From assembly GCA_016928775.1 (NCBI GenBank), contig JAFGKD010000124.1, forward strand, positions 1 to 64,000: a stretch of DNA of 64,000 nucleotides, in the 5' to 3' direction. The DNA is from Candidatus Zhuqueibacterota bacterium (GTDB lineage Bacteria; Zhuqueibacterota; Zhuqueibacteria; Residuimicrobiales; Krinioviventaceae). Of the stretch, positions 28,504 to 40,095 are shown piece after piece. Made by a program: the position numbers and the translations under genes. Within the stretch, counting starts at the first letter, position 1; every line of letters starts with the position of its first letter. Below the pieces are notes generated by a model. That model was not told where the DNA came from. It worked only from the letters and a program-made list of their open reading frames with translations, and did not search any database.

Positions 28504-29403
28504 TCAAATATTCGAAAATGCCAGAATAAAATCTTTGGGATCATAGCAGACACCATCTTTCCAGATTTCAAAATGGAGATGTGGTGCGGAGCTGATGCCG
28601 GTGTTACCCAGCATGGCGATAGGTTCACCTTTTTTCACCAGGGAACCGCGCTCTAATAAACAACGTTGGTTATGACCATAATATGTATAAAAGCCATTTC
28701 CATGATAAATGATCATCAAATTGCCGAGATCATAGGTCCAGCCGGCAAAAATAACCACGCCATCAGCGGACGCCTTGACAATATCGCCCTTGTTGCCGGC
28801 GATATCAATGCCACGATGTTGTGAGGGACCATTAGCCGTGTCATATTCATAATCGGAGCTCAGGACGCCGTCAACCGGTAACAGTGTGGGAACGCTTTTC
28901 GCATAGTCATGCAGTGAGCTCTTTGACTTTTTGAGGATAAAATTATATCTGTCAAGCTCGGATTCCTCCCTTGGCATGCGCTGTTCGTCACGGCTATAGA
29001 CCGGCAAAAAGTTCACTGTTCTGTCTTCGTCCGGCAAATATATTTCAGGGGATACGCGTTCGCCATTGAGGCTGCTCAGACCAAGGACATTTCTGATTCT
29101 ATTTTGATCCTTTTCCAAAACCTCAAACTCGGCGGTGAGTTTATTGATCATGGTCATGTTTTCTTCCAACTTTTTATTCACCGTCGTCAATTTTTTATTT
29201 TTTTCGCGAATCCGGTAGTACTGCACATAAAAAACAATACCGCCGATAAAATGAACGAGGAGGATAACAGCCAGTATTTTTAGGAATCTGATGCTACGCA
29301 TTGAAAGATCAAATGCTGTGGGTTCATCTTTATCATCAGGTATCAACAGCACCCGATACATATTTCTGTGTTTTCTTTTTTTCACTGTCATATTTTCATT
29401 CAC
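28504..29403 (-). CDS. M23 family metallopeptidase, membrane anchored
   Basis: A 299-residue peptidoglycan endopeptidase. It has a charged cytoplasmic start, one membrane helix at about 37-57 (FLKILAVILLVHFIGGIVFY), a periplasmic coiled coil (about 60-105, KNKKLTTVNKKLEENMTMI) and a C-terminal LytM domain. Zinc ligands are present in SQHRGIDIAG (His and Asp) and in APHLHFEIW (HxH), so it should be active. A bactofilin follows immediately, supporting a shape or localized wall-remodelling role. It overlaps the end of parB by 8 bp. Confidence 0.92.
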   Translation of the reverse strand: MNENMTVKKRKHRNMYRVLLIPDDKDEPTAFDLSMRSIRFLKILAVILLVHFIGGIVFYVQYYRIREKNKKLTTVNKKLEENMTMINKLTAEFEVLEKDQNRIRNVLGLSSLNGERVSPEIYLPDEDRTVNFLPVYSRDEQRMPREESELDRYNFILKKSKSSLHDYAKSVPTLLPVDGVLSSDYEYDTANGPSQHRGIDIAGNKGDIVKASADGVVIFAGWTYDLGNLMIIYHGNGFYTYYGHNQRCLLERGSLVKKGEPIAMLGNTGISSAPHLHFEIWKDGVCYDPKDFILAFSNI

Positions 29404-30253
29404 CGAGAATAATATTCGTCAATCGATCCAAATCATCATCATCAAAATAGATGATTTCAATGGATCCGCCACTGGTTTTGGATTTTATTTTAACTTTTGT
29501 AGCCATTCGTTTTCGCAGTCGATCTTCAATGTCTGCAAAATAGGCGGAAGGATTTTTTTTCTCTGGCTCAATTTTGGGCTTTTTGTTTAACTTTTGCACC
29601 GCGTGTTCGACTTGTCGAACTGACAATTTTGATTTCAGTATTTTCTTCCACAGTTCAAGCTGATCTTCCACTCTATCGATGGCCAACAATGCGCGCGCGT
29701 GTCCCATGGACAGATCACCGCTTTGCGCACTCTCCTGAATAGGTCGTGGTAATTTTAAAAGGCGGAGAAAATTGGCAATAGTAGCCCGATCTTTGCCAAC
29801 TTTTTGTGCCACTTGCTCCTGGGTCAGGTGGCATTCTTCGACAAGACGGCGATAGCTATTGGCTATATCAATGGGATTCAGGTCTTCGCGATGAATATTT
29901 TCAATGATGGACAGTTCCATCATCTCTTCATCGGAATCAACATCAATAATGTAGGCCGGTATTTCTTTGATGCCAAGATCACGTACACAGCGAAAACGTC
30001 GTTCGCCGGCAATGAGTTGAAAACTGCCTTCATGGCGACGCACAGTTATCGGCTGGACGACTCCCTTTTCCGCGATAGAGTTTGCCAGTTCTGCGAGTTT
30101 TTCAGCATCAAACGCCTCTCTCGGTTGAAACGGATTGGGCCTTATTCGATCGACGCGAATAAACTGTATGCTATCTTGCGGTCTCTGACTTTCAGCGGGT
30201 ACATCAGGTATTAACGCCGACAGTCCCCTCCCGAGCGCTTTCCTGTTCGTCAT
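29396..30253 (-). CDS. parB: ParB/Spo0J chromosome partitioning protein
   Basis: A 285-residue DNA-binding CTPase. The N-terminal RKALGRGLSALIPDV is the ParA-interacting stretch. The CTP-binding motifs follow (GVVQPITVRR; AGERRFRCVRDLG, the GERRxR box; and ELSIIENIHREDLNPIDIA), then a helix-turn-helix (TQEQVAQKVGKDRATIANFL). The dimerisation domain closes the protein. It begins inside parA, overlapping by 50 bp. I could not find a parS site with the usual 16-bp sequence in the window. Confidence 0.96.
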   Translation of the reverse strand: MTNRKALGRGLSALIPDVPAESQRPQDSIQFIRVDRIRPNPFQPREAFDAEKLAELANSIAEKGVVQPITVRRHEGSFQLIAGERRFRCVRDLGIKEIPAYIIDVDSDEEMMELSIIENIHREDLNPIDIANSYRRLVEECHLTQEQVAQKVGKDRATIANFLRLLKLPRPIQESAQSGDLSMGHARALLAIDRVEDQLELWKKILKSKLSVRQVEHAVQKLNKKPKIEPEKKNPSAYFADIEDRLRKRMATKVKIKSKTSGGSIEIIYFDDDDLDRLTNIILGE

Positions 30254-31007
30254 TTCTTAAAATTTCCTCGGCCAAAGCCATGTAGTGTTCAGTTCCTTTG
30301 GACACGGCGTCATATAAAATAATCGGCTTGCCAAAGCTCGGAGCTTCACTCAAACGCACGTTTCGGGCAATGACCGAATTGAATACCCGGCCATCAAAGT
30401 ATTTCCGCACATCTGCCGCGACCTGTTTTGAAAGATTGAGACGAGCATCATACATGGTCAACAACACCCCTTCAATTTCCAGCGTCTCATTGAGATGTTT
30501 TTGCACCAGCCGGATCGTATTCAGCAATTGCCCCAATCCTTCCAGAGCATAATATTCACATTGAATGGGCATCAGTACGGAATCGGAAGCTGTCAAAGCA
30601 TTAATAGTCAGCAGGCCTAATGAGGGCGGACAATCAATGATAATATATTTAAACTGTTCTACAATATGCTCAAGCGCATGTGATAGTTTATATTCTCTGG
30701 AAATTGCGGAGACCAATTCCACCTCAGCTCCCACCAGGTTAATGGAGGATGGCAGCAGTTTTAAATAATGAAGCTCGGTATCCAGCAGGATATCTTGAAC
30801 ATTTTCTTCATTGATCAGGGCATCGTAGACCGTTTTTTCAAGCGTTCGCGAATCAATTCCCAGCCCGCTGCAACTATTGGCTTGCGGGTCCATATCCACA
30901 AGCAGCGTCGGATATTCAGCGACCGCCAAACAAGCCGCTAAATTAACCGCAGTTGTGGTTTTGCCAACACCACCTTTTTGATTTGCAATGGCTATAACTT
31001 TGCCCAT
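30204..31007 (-). CDS. parA: ParA/Soj chromosome partitioning ATPase
   Basis: A 267-residue Walker-type ATPase that binds DNA nonspecifically and moves ParB complexes. The deviant Walker A KGGVGKTT is at residues 11-18, with the switch LLVDMDPQANSCSGLGI and the Walker B-like YIIIDCPPSLGLLTINAL. The start is set at the ATG at 31007, with AAAGGAGG upstream; the open frame extends to 31109 but has no support and would swallow the promoter. It is the first gene of the minus-strand string running to 16.6 kb. Confidence 0.96.
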   Translation of the reverse strand: MGKVIAIANQKGGVGKTTTAVNLAACLAVAEYPTLLVDMDPQANSCSGLGIDSRTLEKTVYDALINEENVQDILLDTELHYLKLLPSSINLVGAEVELVSAISREYKLSHALEHIVEQFKYIIIDCPPSLGLLTINALTASDSVLMPIQCEYYALEGLGQLLNTIRLVQKHLNETLEIEGVLLTMYDARLNLSKQVAADVRKYFDGRVFNSVIARNVRLSEAPSFGKPIILYDAVSKGTEHYMALAEEILRNDEQESAREGTVGVNT

Positions 31008-31040
31008 CTCGGGGCATCCTCCTTTTAAAAAAGTCAAAAT

Positions 31041-31069
31041 AATATAGCTTTTATGTGTTTCAAAATCAA
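31041..31069 (-). promoter_or_regulatory. Candidate promoter of the parA operon
   Basis: On the minus strand, TTGATT (31069-31064), a 17-base spacer and TATATT (31046-31041), with transcription expected to begin near 31034, about 27 bases before the parA ATG. It may drive parAB-M23-bactofilin and, by read-through, the ATP synthase genes. Confidence 0.55.
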
Positions 31070-31102
31070 TAAAAAGTTTGGTCACCACAATCCTGTTTAG
31101 CC

Positions 31103-31131
31103 TTGACAATATTTTAAAAATCAGTTATTTT
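31103..31131 (+). promoter_or_regulatory. Candidate promoter of the proline dehydrogenase-ligA operon
   Basis: TTGACA (31103-31108), a 17-base spacer and TATTTT (31126-31131), about 55 bases before the ATG at 31186. It faces away from the parA promoter, giving a compact divergent region of under 200 bp. Confidence 0.55.
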
Positions 31132-31185
31132 GAGGTATGACAAATCAAGGGGACGTGCGAACACTGAAACGGAAAGGCTGCTGCC

Positions 31186-32085
31186 ATGTCATTTATGAAT
31201 CGGATCATCGTTTTTTTCATGCCACTTGTGCCAAAGCCCATTGTCAGAATTTTTTCAAAAAGATATGTTGCCGGAGATACCCTGGAGGATGCCGTCAGAA
31301 TTACCAGAGATCTCAATAACAAGAACATCATGGCAACTATGGATGTGCTCGGTGAGAGCACAACAAGAGAGGAGGAAACAGGTCTCTATGTTCAAGAGTA
31401 TCTGAAGGTACTGCAAACGATAGAGTCTGAAAAGTTGGACTGCAATGTGTCGCTAAAACCCACCCAGCTTGGCCTGTTGATCAACAAAGAATTGGCTTTT
31501 TCAAATATCAAAGAGATTGTGCAAAAGGCCAAACAGTTGAACAATTTTGTGCGCATAGATATGGAAGATTCGAATTGTACAACGGATACAATAGACATCT
31601 ATCAGAAGCTGCGCAACGAATTTGATAATGTTGGTATTGTGCTACAGGCCTATTTGCGCCGAAGCATAGATGATCTCAGCGAAATCGCACGTGAGCCGGC
31701 GAATATGCGTTTATGCAAGGGAATTTATATTGAGCCACGCGAAATCGCCTACAAAGATCCACATCTTGTAAATGAAAACTTTGCCTTTCTTGTCGAAACT
31801 GCTTTAAAAGCAAAAAGTTATGTCGGAATTGCCACGCATGATGAAAAAGTAGTCTGGCATGCCCTGAGAATAATTGAACAACTTGGCCTCGAGCGCCACG
31901 AGTATGAGTTTCAAATGCTCCTTGGGGTGGACGAGCAGTTGCGGTCCATTTTGGTAAATGCCGGACATCGTTTGCGCGTTTATGTTCCTTATGGCAAACA
32001 GTGGTATCGATACGTGTTAAGGCGATTGAAAGAAAATCCTAAAATCGCCATGTATGTTATAAAAGCACTTTTTAAAAGAGCGTAA
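31186..32085 (+). CDS. Proline dehydrogenase family protein
   Basis: A 299-residue FAD-dependent TIM-barrel enzyme that oxidises proline to delta-1-pyrroline-5-carboxylate. The closing signature RLRVYVPYGKQWYRYVLRRL, with conserved Tyr and paired Arg that bind proline, is intact. Earlier blocks include NCNVSLKPTQLGLL-type beta strands, FVRIDMEDSNCTTDT and NMRLCKGIYIEPREIAY. It is the short monofunctional form (PutB/PRODH), and no P5C dehydrogenase gene is adjacent. ligA follows after 18 bp. Confidence 0.9.
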   Translation: MSFMNRIIVFFMPLVPKPIVRIFSKRYVAGDTLEDAVRITRDLNNKNIMATMDVLGESTTREEETGLYVQEYLKVLQTIESEKLDCNVSLKPTQLGLLINKELAFSNIKEIVQKAKQLNNFVRIDMEDSNCTTDTIDIYQKLRNEFDNVGIVLQAYLRRSIDDLSEIAREPANMRLCKGIYIEPREIAYKDPHLVNENFAFLVETALKAKSYVGIATHDEKVVWHALRIIEQLGLERHEYEFQMLLGVDEQLRSILVNAGHRLRVYVPYGKQWYRYVLRRLKENPKIAMYVIKALFKRA

Positions 32086-34106
<2,021 letters not shown>

Positions 34107-34107
<1 letters not shown>

Positions 34108-34928
34108 TGAAGTTTGATATAAAAAAATATCTTGTCTTTCTCTCGCTCATCTGCCTTTTATTTGTTGGCTGTGCGGGAACACGCTCCCAAGAGACCAATA
34201 CCCTCAAGTTTATCACAATTGAAGAAGAACTTAAGCTGGGGGAAGAACTTGAATCATTCACGATCAGATACCTTAAAATCATCAGAAATAGTCAGGTGAA
34301 CCAGTTTTTGACCGAGATGGCCAACAATATCGGGGCAGTCTCGCACTGGCGCGGCCTCGATTATTCGGTCTTTGTCATTAACGAACAGGATATCAATCAC
34401 TTTTCCTTGCCCGGCGGCACGATCTACATCTTTCGAGGTCTGATCGAACAAGCAGACAACGCGGACGAGATCGCTGCTATCCTTGCGCATGAAATCGTTC
34501 ACCTCTCCCAGCGAGATGCTGTTGCGCGTCTTGCAGAAAAATATAGTTATGCATTCGCCGCACAGCAGGTGATTGGCGAAAATCCGGAAATCGCCGAACA
34601 TGTCATCATGTCTCTTTACCGCGAAGGAACAATACTCGATTATTCCGCCGAGCAAGAAAAAGCTGCCGACAAAGTTGGCTTATTTTACATGCTAGATGCT
34701 GGATATGATCCGCGTTCCATGATAACTGTGCTCGAAAAAATGAGAAAGATAGAAAAACAGAATCCCCGGCGCCTCGAATTGCTGCGCATGACACATGCCT
34801 CAACAGCAACTCGTCAACGCCGAGTGCAAAAAAGCATAAAAAAACTCTCAATAAATCCCGCCGCATTTAGAGACGATACGCGGGAATTTTCAAAACTAAA
34901 AATCACCCTGGCGAAAATCCCACAATAA
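34107..34928 (+). CDS. M48-family metalloprotease lipoprotein
   Basis: A 273-residue secreted zinc protease. The signal peptide ends at a lipobox LFVGC (Cys22), so it is probably anchored in a membrane facing the periplasm. The zinc motif is H128-E129-I-V-H132 (AHEIVHLSQRDA), with a third ligand in AEQEKAADKVG, the EKxAD segment of the family. It resembles BepA/YfgC-type proteases that check outer-membrane protein assembly, without the TPR domain of BepA. It begins at GTG 34107 overlapping the last base of the ligA stop. Confidence 0.88.
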
Positions 34929-35125
34929 CACCGTTTTGCTTTTTTTCTGGCTCCAAAGTTGCTCAGTCGAATTCGACAATGGAGAGAGATTTCATATTTT
35001 CTCACCAGGATTTCTTTCTCTGTGGGAGTGTATGTTTGGCAACTTTGAAGCAGCTACGAGTGTGTTTTCTCTGGACACTTCAACATAAGGGATAACATAA
35101 CTTTACACCCTAAAAGGAGGAGCCG

Positions 35126-37006
35126 GTGAAAAGCGTAAAAAGCGTGTTTTTCCTTCTATGTTCCTTTTATTCGGCACAGGCCGTTACTCATCTTTACATC
35201 AATAATACATCGTCCTACACAATAACCTCCCTTCCCGCAAAAATTGTATTATCTTGCGATGCTGCCTCACTTGGAAACAATCTGACGTGCGAAATCTACA
35301 TTGATATTAACGGCAATCGCCAGGTAGATACATACGATGAACGAATTTATTATTTAAATCTGGTCGATGGATTAGGATCTATTTATGATGGTGATAACCT
35401 GGAAAACTGCATCCCGGGAGATGATACTGGCAGAGATGGATTCATACGAACAACAATTTTGTGTGATCAAAATTTACGTGCCTATAGTCGACAAACATGG
35501 CTCATCCGCATAACAGACCAGGATTTTAGCTTTGCTTGTGCACAATTGCATTGGGATATACCCGTTGCATCGTCAACTGTCTCGGGGTGTGTTCGGGACG
35601 CTGCTTCGGCAGCACCTTTGGCAAATGTGCTTGTGCATTTTCATGATGTTGATTATCCTGATGCTGCTCGATTGGCATTAACTGATTCGGTCGGTGATTT
35701 TACGATTGCATTGGCACCGGGCGACTGGCAGTTTTACACCTCGCATCCAGTCAATAAAAGCTACCGTCGTACTGATCCGCAAAACATCCAGCTCAACGAG
35801 GCAAAAAAGCTTTGCATGAACATCGATGTTGAAAAATATGATTCTTTTATTTGTGGTTTCGTGCACTTTGAGAACAAATCTCCCGTTGAAAATATCACCA
35901 TTGCCTTTCAAAATACCAAAACCATGGAGCTGTTTCACCTTCGAACCGATGAGCAGGGTCGCTTTTCCCTTGGCATTGAGCCTGGACGCTATGTGATGAC
36001 CGTCAGCCAGTACTTTTCGCGATTTACCGGAAATCACTATTGGCCGGAAGGCTTTTACGCCCGGCCAGCGGTTGACACTTTAATTGTCAAAGGCGGTCAG
36101 ACGTTGGATAAAAACATCGCCTTCACGGCTTATCCCGCATTTATTCGGGGAAGATGTGTTTTAGGCGAGATGCCACTTGCCGACGCCCTGGTCCAGGGCA
36201 TCGCTGTTGATCCTGCGACCAGAGAACAAAAGCTCTTTCAAACATTTTCAAAATCCGACGGCAGCTTTTTATTGGGTGTTTTTCAATCTCATATCAAATC
36301 CATTTTAGCACAAAAACAGGGCTATCTTGCCGAACCATTATCCGGCTTTCAGGATATCTCTGCCTACGAAATAGATGCGCACAAGAACTTTGATTTCCAC
36401 TTTAAGAAACAGACGGGACTCATGAGTCTGAGCGGTGCCGTCTACGGCCAGGCCAATCAAGCTCTTGAGGGCGTATATGTCGCAGCCTATAACATTTGGG
36501 AACCTGGTCCTGAGGGTCACCTTGTCACCCGGACAAACGTGGATGGAAAATATTTTTTTGATATTAAAGTGGAGGGGGATTGGCAAATTGGTGTTTTCAA
36601 AAGTGACGCACAAGTACAGCCCGAGATGTATTACAAATATTTATCACCCGGATTAATTTACAATAATTTAAACTTTACTGTTGCTGATGACAAGAGCATC
36701 GATACGGTCAAGGGTGAACTCATGTCGGCTGATTTTAATATCATGCCGCGTTTCCCCAATCCATTCTACAAAGAAACTGTCATCGATTTTGTATTGCCGA
36801 AATCGAGTCATACCCAGGTGGATGTCCTTGATATGGATGGTCACGAGTTAACCACTTTGGTTGATCATGATCTTTCGAGTGGTTACCAAAAAGTGTGCTG
36901 GGATGGTACTGACAGTGAGGGCAATATGTTCGCCAACGGCGTCTATCTATGCCGAATCATCTCGCATGAGAGAACAACTGTTTTACCGATCACATTGCTA
37001 CGATAA
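35126..37006 (+). CDS. Secreted protein with carboxypeptidase-regulatory-like repeats and FlgD-like C-terminal module
   Basis: A 626-residue exported protein starting at GTG 35126 with AAAGGAGG five bases upstream. A signal peptide (about 1-19) is followed by a domain with Asp-rich loops, then four beta-sandwich repeats of the carboxypeptidase-regulatory/transthyretin type, each containing a DxxGxF-like turn (DSVGDFTIAL, DEQGRFSLGI, KSDGSFLLGV, NVDGKYFFDI). The last 80 residues read PRFPNPFYKETVIDF ... CWDGTDSEGNMFANGVYLCR, a FlgD-Ig-like or type IX-like sorting module. This signals cell-surface or secreted location, but the ligand is unknown. It lies directly beside oriC. Confidence 0.8.
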   Translation: MKSVKSVFFLLCSFYSAQAVTHLYINNTSSYTITSLPAKIVLSCDAASLGNNLTCEIYIDINGNRQVDTYDERIYYLNLVDGLGSIYDGDNLENCIPGDDTGRDGFIRTTILCDQNLRAYSRQTWLIRITDQDFSFACAQLHWDIPVASSTVSGCVRDAASAAPLANVLVHFHDVDYPDAARLALTDSVGDFTIALAPGDWQFYTSHPVNKSYRRTDPQNIQLNEAKKLCMNIDVEKYDSFICGFVHFENKSPVENITIAFQNTKTMELFHLRTDEQGRFSLGIEPGRYVMTVSQYFSRFTGNHYWPEGFYARPAVDTLIVKGGQTLDKNIAFTAYPAFIRGRCVLGEMPLADALVQGIAVDPATREQKLFQTFSKSDGSFLLGVFQSHIKSILAQKQGYLAEPLSGFQDISAYEIDAHKNFDFHFKKQTGLMSLSGAVYGQANQALEGVYVAAYNIWEPGPEGHLVTRTNVDGKYFFDIKVEGDWQIGVFKSDAQVQPEMYYKYLSPGLIYNNLNFTVADDKSIDTVKGELMSADFNIMPRFPNPFYKETVIDFVLPKSSHTQVDVLDMDGHELTTLVDHDLSSGYQKVCWDGTDSEGNMFANGVYLCRIISHERTTVLPITLLR

Positions 37007-37479
37007 ACTCCTCCTTCATCCAAAGAGCCCTTGTGAGGGGCAGGGGCTCGACTTTAAAACGAAAGCCGTTATAAAGGCATCCATCAAGTTCAAAAAATTT
37101 TTTTGTTTTCCTTGCTATTACATTCTTCTTTCGTAAATTAAAACAGGAGAGAGGGCAAATAAAAACTTGTGGATAACTGGCAAAAGTCCACTTGAAAAAA
37201 TCAAGAGACATAAGGCTGCACAAAAATAGATGTGGATAACTTTAATAAGCGAATGGTTTATTTGTTTTAAAAACAAAGAATTGACAGGAGTGGTGTCGGG
37301 TTGCTGGTGTTGTGGATAAGTCTGGTTTTATGTTGATAACTCGCTTTTGCTCAAAAAATAGTAATTCCGGTTAAAAAAAGTCAATATGTTGATATTGTCT
37401 GTGAGCAACGAGTCAGGTTATTATAATAGCGTGTGTTAAAGCGTTTTTACCCAGGAAAGCAACCAAAAAGAGGATGTCA
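37007..37479. other. oriC: Chromosomal replication origin (oriC) region upstream of dnaA
   Basis: A 470-bp gene-free, AT-rich stretch before dnaA. Three perfect DnaA boxes TGTGGATAA occur in the same orientation at 37169-37177, 37231-37239 and 37311-37319, with near-matches TGTTGATAA (37331-37339) and TGTTGATAT (37387-37395). AT-rich DNA from about 37340 to 37440 could be the unwinding element. A TATAAT at 37422-37427 may be the dnaA -10. The next genes (dnaA-dnaN-recF-gyrB-gyrA) are the classic origin order. Confidence 0.88.
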
Positions 37480-38823
37480 ATGAATCGACAAATTGATCAA
37501 GTGTGGGCGCGTATCCTTGATTATATTAAAAAAGAAGTGAATGGCAACAGTTATGCGACCTGGTTTAGGCCGATCAAGCCGTCCAAAATAGAAGAGAACG
37601 TGCTTACGATACAGGTGCCGAGCCAGTTTTTTTACGAGTGGCTTGAAACTCACCATGGGAACGTCATGAATCGTGCGATCAAGCATGTGCTGGGGGCGAA
37701 TGGGGGGCTCGTCTACTCGGTGATCATGGATTCATCAACTCAGTCTGTCCGATTGCCTTCCATGAAAAAGGAATCTGTCAAAGCCGCGGTGCAATCCAAT
37801 TTGAGTGAGCGTTTTACTTTTAACAGTTATGTCGAAGGGGATTGTAACAAATTCGCCAAAGCGGCGTCCATATCGGTCGGCAAATCACCCGGAGGTACAA
37901 CATTTAATCCTCTCCTCATTTACGGTGGTGTTGGTCTGGGTAAAACTCACCTCATCCAGGCGATAGGAAATATGGCCATACAAAACGGCGCTGTGAAACG
38001 TGTTCTCTATGCTGACAGCGAACGTTTTACCATGGACTTTATCAATTCCATCCAAAAGAATAAAACCACGGAATTTAGCGGTCTTTATCGTACGGTTGAT
38101 TTGTTAATTGTTGATGATATTCAATTTTTTAGCAATAAAGAAAGAACACAGGAAGAGTTTTTCCACACGTTTAACGCCCTGCATAATAAAGGCAAACAAA
38201 TTGTCCTGTCATCGGATCGGCCGCCAAAAGAATTGAATGGCATTGAAGAGCGTCTGATATCCCGATTTCAGTGGGGACTTGTGGTGGATATCCAGCTTCC
38301 CGATTTTGAAACCCGGCAAGCCATTTTACAAAAAAAGGCGGAAGAAAATGGTCTTGAGCTGCCCGGTGAAATTTTTGAATTTATTGCAACAAATATCACA
38401 TCAAATATTCGAGAATTGGAAGGGGCACTCATTCGTCTCCTCGCCTACTCTTCGCTCAATGGTGAAGATATTACCCTCGATCTGGCAAAACGTCTGCTCA
38501 AAGATGTCTGCTTGCCGCAAATGAAAGCCATCAGTATTGAGTTCATCCAAAAAACCACAGCCGATTATTTCAACTTTCCGGATGATATGATGCGCGCAAA
38601 AACGCGCAAAAAAGAAATCGCCCAGGCGCGCCAGATCGCCATGTATCTCAGCAAAATATTAACGGATAGTTCTCTTAAAACCATTGGCCTGCATTTTGGG
38701 GGGCGTGATCACAGTACGGTTATTCACGCGATTTCGACGATTGAGAACATGATGACAGCTGATACGAAAATTCGCGATAAAGTGGACGGCATTAAAAATA
38801 AAATTGAAATCGCCCAACTTTGA
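37480..38823 (+). CDS. dnaA: Chromosomal replication initiator DnaA
   Basis: A 447-residue AAA+ initiator that binds the boxes just upstream and melts oriC. The start is placed at ATG 37480, six bases after AAAAAGAGG; an ATG at 37474 abuts that site. Domain I (about 1-80) leads to a short linker, then AAA+ with Walker A GGVGLGKTHL and Walker B LLIVDDIQFF, sensor block SSDRPPKELNGIEERLISRF, and domain IV with the DnaA signature GGRDHSTVIHAI. Typical length and no anomalies. Confidence 0.98.
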   Translation: MNRQIDQVWARILDYIKKEVNGNSYATWFRPIKPSKIEENVLTIQVPSQFFYEWLETHHGNVMNRAIKHVLGANGGLVYSVIMDSSTQSVRLPSMKKESVKAAVQSNLSERFTFNSYVEGDCNKFAKAASISVGKSPGGTTFNPLLIYGGVGLGKTHLIQAIGNMAIQNGAVKRVLYADSERFTMDFINSIQKNKTTEFSGLYRTVDLLIVDDIQFFSNKERTQEEFFHTFNALHNKGKQIVLSSDRPPKELNGIEERLISRFQWGLVVDIQLPDFETRQAILQKKAEENGLELPGEIFEFIATNITSNIRELEGALIRLLAYSSLNGEDITLDLAKRLLKDVCLPQMKAISIEFIQKTTADYFNFPDDMMRAKTRKKEIAQARQIAMYLSKILTDSSLKTIGLHFGGRDHSTVIHAISTIENMMTADTKIRDKVDGIKNKIEIAQL

Positions 38824-38940
38824 AAAAATCAGTCACAAATCTTTATTTTTAATCCAATTCGACGATGATAAAAAACTTGAAAATATCATAATATTTACCT
38901 AACTTGATTTATAATGGATGCTAACGGTTAGGAGGCTTTA

Positions 38941-40080
38941 ATGAATTTTACAATCTCCAGGTCAGAACTATATGAGGCTCTGCATAAAGTTGTTGGCGTT
39001 GTACCGCAAAAAACAACAATCTCCATTCTCACGTGTATCCTGATGGAATTAAAGGAAAAAAAATTGCAATTGACTGGCACGGATCTGGAGATATCGGTAA
39101 CACATTCCCTGGATGTCGATAGTTCGGATGAAGGCGCCGTAGCGGTGCCTGCCAAATTGCTGGTGGAGATAGTCAGAGAGCTTCCTGATGTTCCTGTCAA
39201 TATAATTTCCGAAACAGACGATAGAATTATTTTGAAAACCGAAAAAGGTGAATATAAAATTGCCACGCAACCGCGCGAGGACTTTCCGAATATTACCGTG
39301 GAAGAGAGTGAGCATAACTTTTGGATCGATTGTCAGCATCTCGCCGATATGACAAACAAGACAATTTTTGCAGTATCGGCCGATGAGTTACGCCCGGCCC
39401 TCACCGGTATCAACGTGGAGCTTGTCGAGTCCAATTTGATTTTTGTCGCGACAGACGGACACCGCCTGGCCAAAGTTGTGTATAAAGATTTTCAAACGCA
39501 AGCAGCCGAACAGCGCGTCAAGATGATTGTTCCGACCAAGGCGTTAAATTTGATGATGCGCAATCTTGAAGATGCGAAACAGCTAAATGTACAAATCGGT
39601 GAAGATCACGTCGTGTTTCGTCTTGACAATGCGATCATCTATTCAAAACTGATCAGCGGTACCTATCCCAATTATGAACGTGTTTTGCCGGCAAGTAATG
39701 ACATCCTGTTGCGGGTCGATCGAGAGCTGTTAATCTCCACTCTGCGGCGCGTATCCATTTTTTCCAGTTCTCTGACCAATCAGGTGCGATTGGTGCTCAC
39801 ACCGGATGAAATCACGATTCATTCTGAAGATATCGAGTTTGGTGCCGAGGCAACGGAATCGATCCCGGCCGTCTTTGCCGGCGAATGGATGCAAATCGGA
39901 TACAATTCTGTTTATTTGATTGATATTTTACGACATATTGATACAGAAGAAGTTCACTTTAAGCTTAAGGACAGCGGCAGTGCTGCAATTATTCACCCCT
40001 CGGAGCAGCCAGAGAAGGTAGAGATCACGATGTTGATCATGCCGATACGAATAAGCGAGGAAGAATCTCGAAGCGATTGA
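38941..40080 (+). CDS. dnaN: DNA polymerase III beta sliding clamp
   Basis: A 379-residue clamp that encircles DNA as a dimer of three-domain subunits. Family blocks: ILTCILMELKEKKLQLTGTD, VATDGHRLAKVVYKDF, and the C-terminal MLIMPIRISEEE; the usual MPMR end is MPIR here. TTAGGAGG lies just before the ATG. It follows dnaA by 117 bp, a spacer with a TATAAT at 38910-38915 that may give dnaN its own promoter. Confidence 0.97.
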   Translation: MNFTISRSELYEALHKVVGVVPQKTTISILTCILMELKEKKLQLTGTDLEISVTHSLDVDSSDEGAVAVPAKLLVEIVRELPDVPVNIISETDDRIILKTEKGEYKIATQPREDFPNITVEESEHNFWIDCQHLADMTNKTIFAVSADELRPALTGINVELVESNLIFVATDGHRLAKVVYKDFQTQAAEQRVKMIVPTKALNLMMRNLEDAKQLNVQIGEDHVVFRLDNAIIYSKLISGTYPNYERVLPASNDILLRVDRELLISTLRRVSIFSSSLTNQVRLVLTPDEITIHSEDIEFGAEATESIPAVFAGEWMQIGYNSVYLIDILRHIDTEEVHFKLKDSGSAAIIHPSEQPEKVEITMLIMPIRISEEESRSD

Positions 40081-40095
40081 TTGCCGAGAATATGC

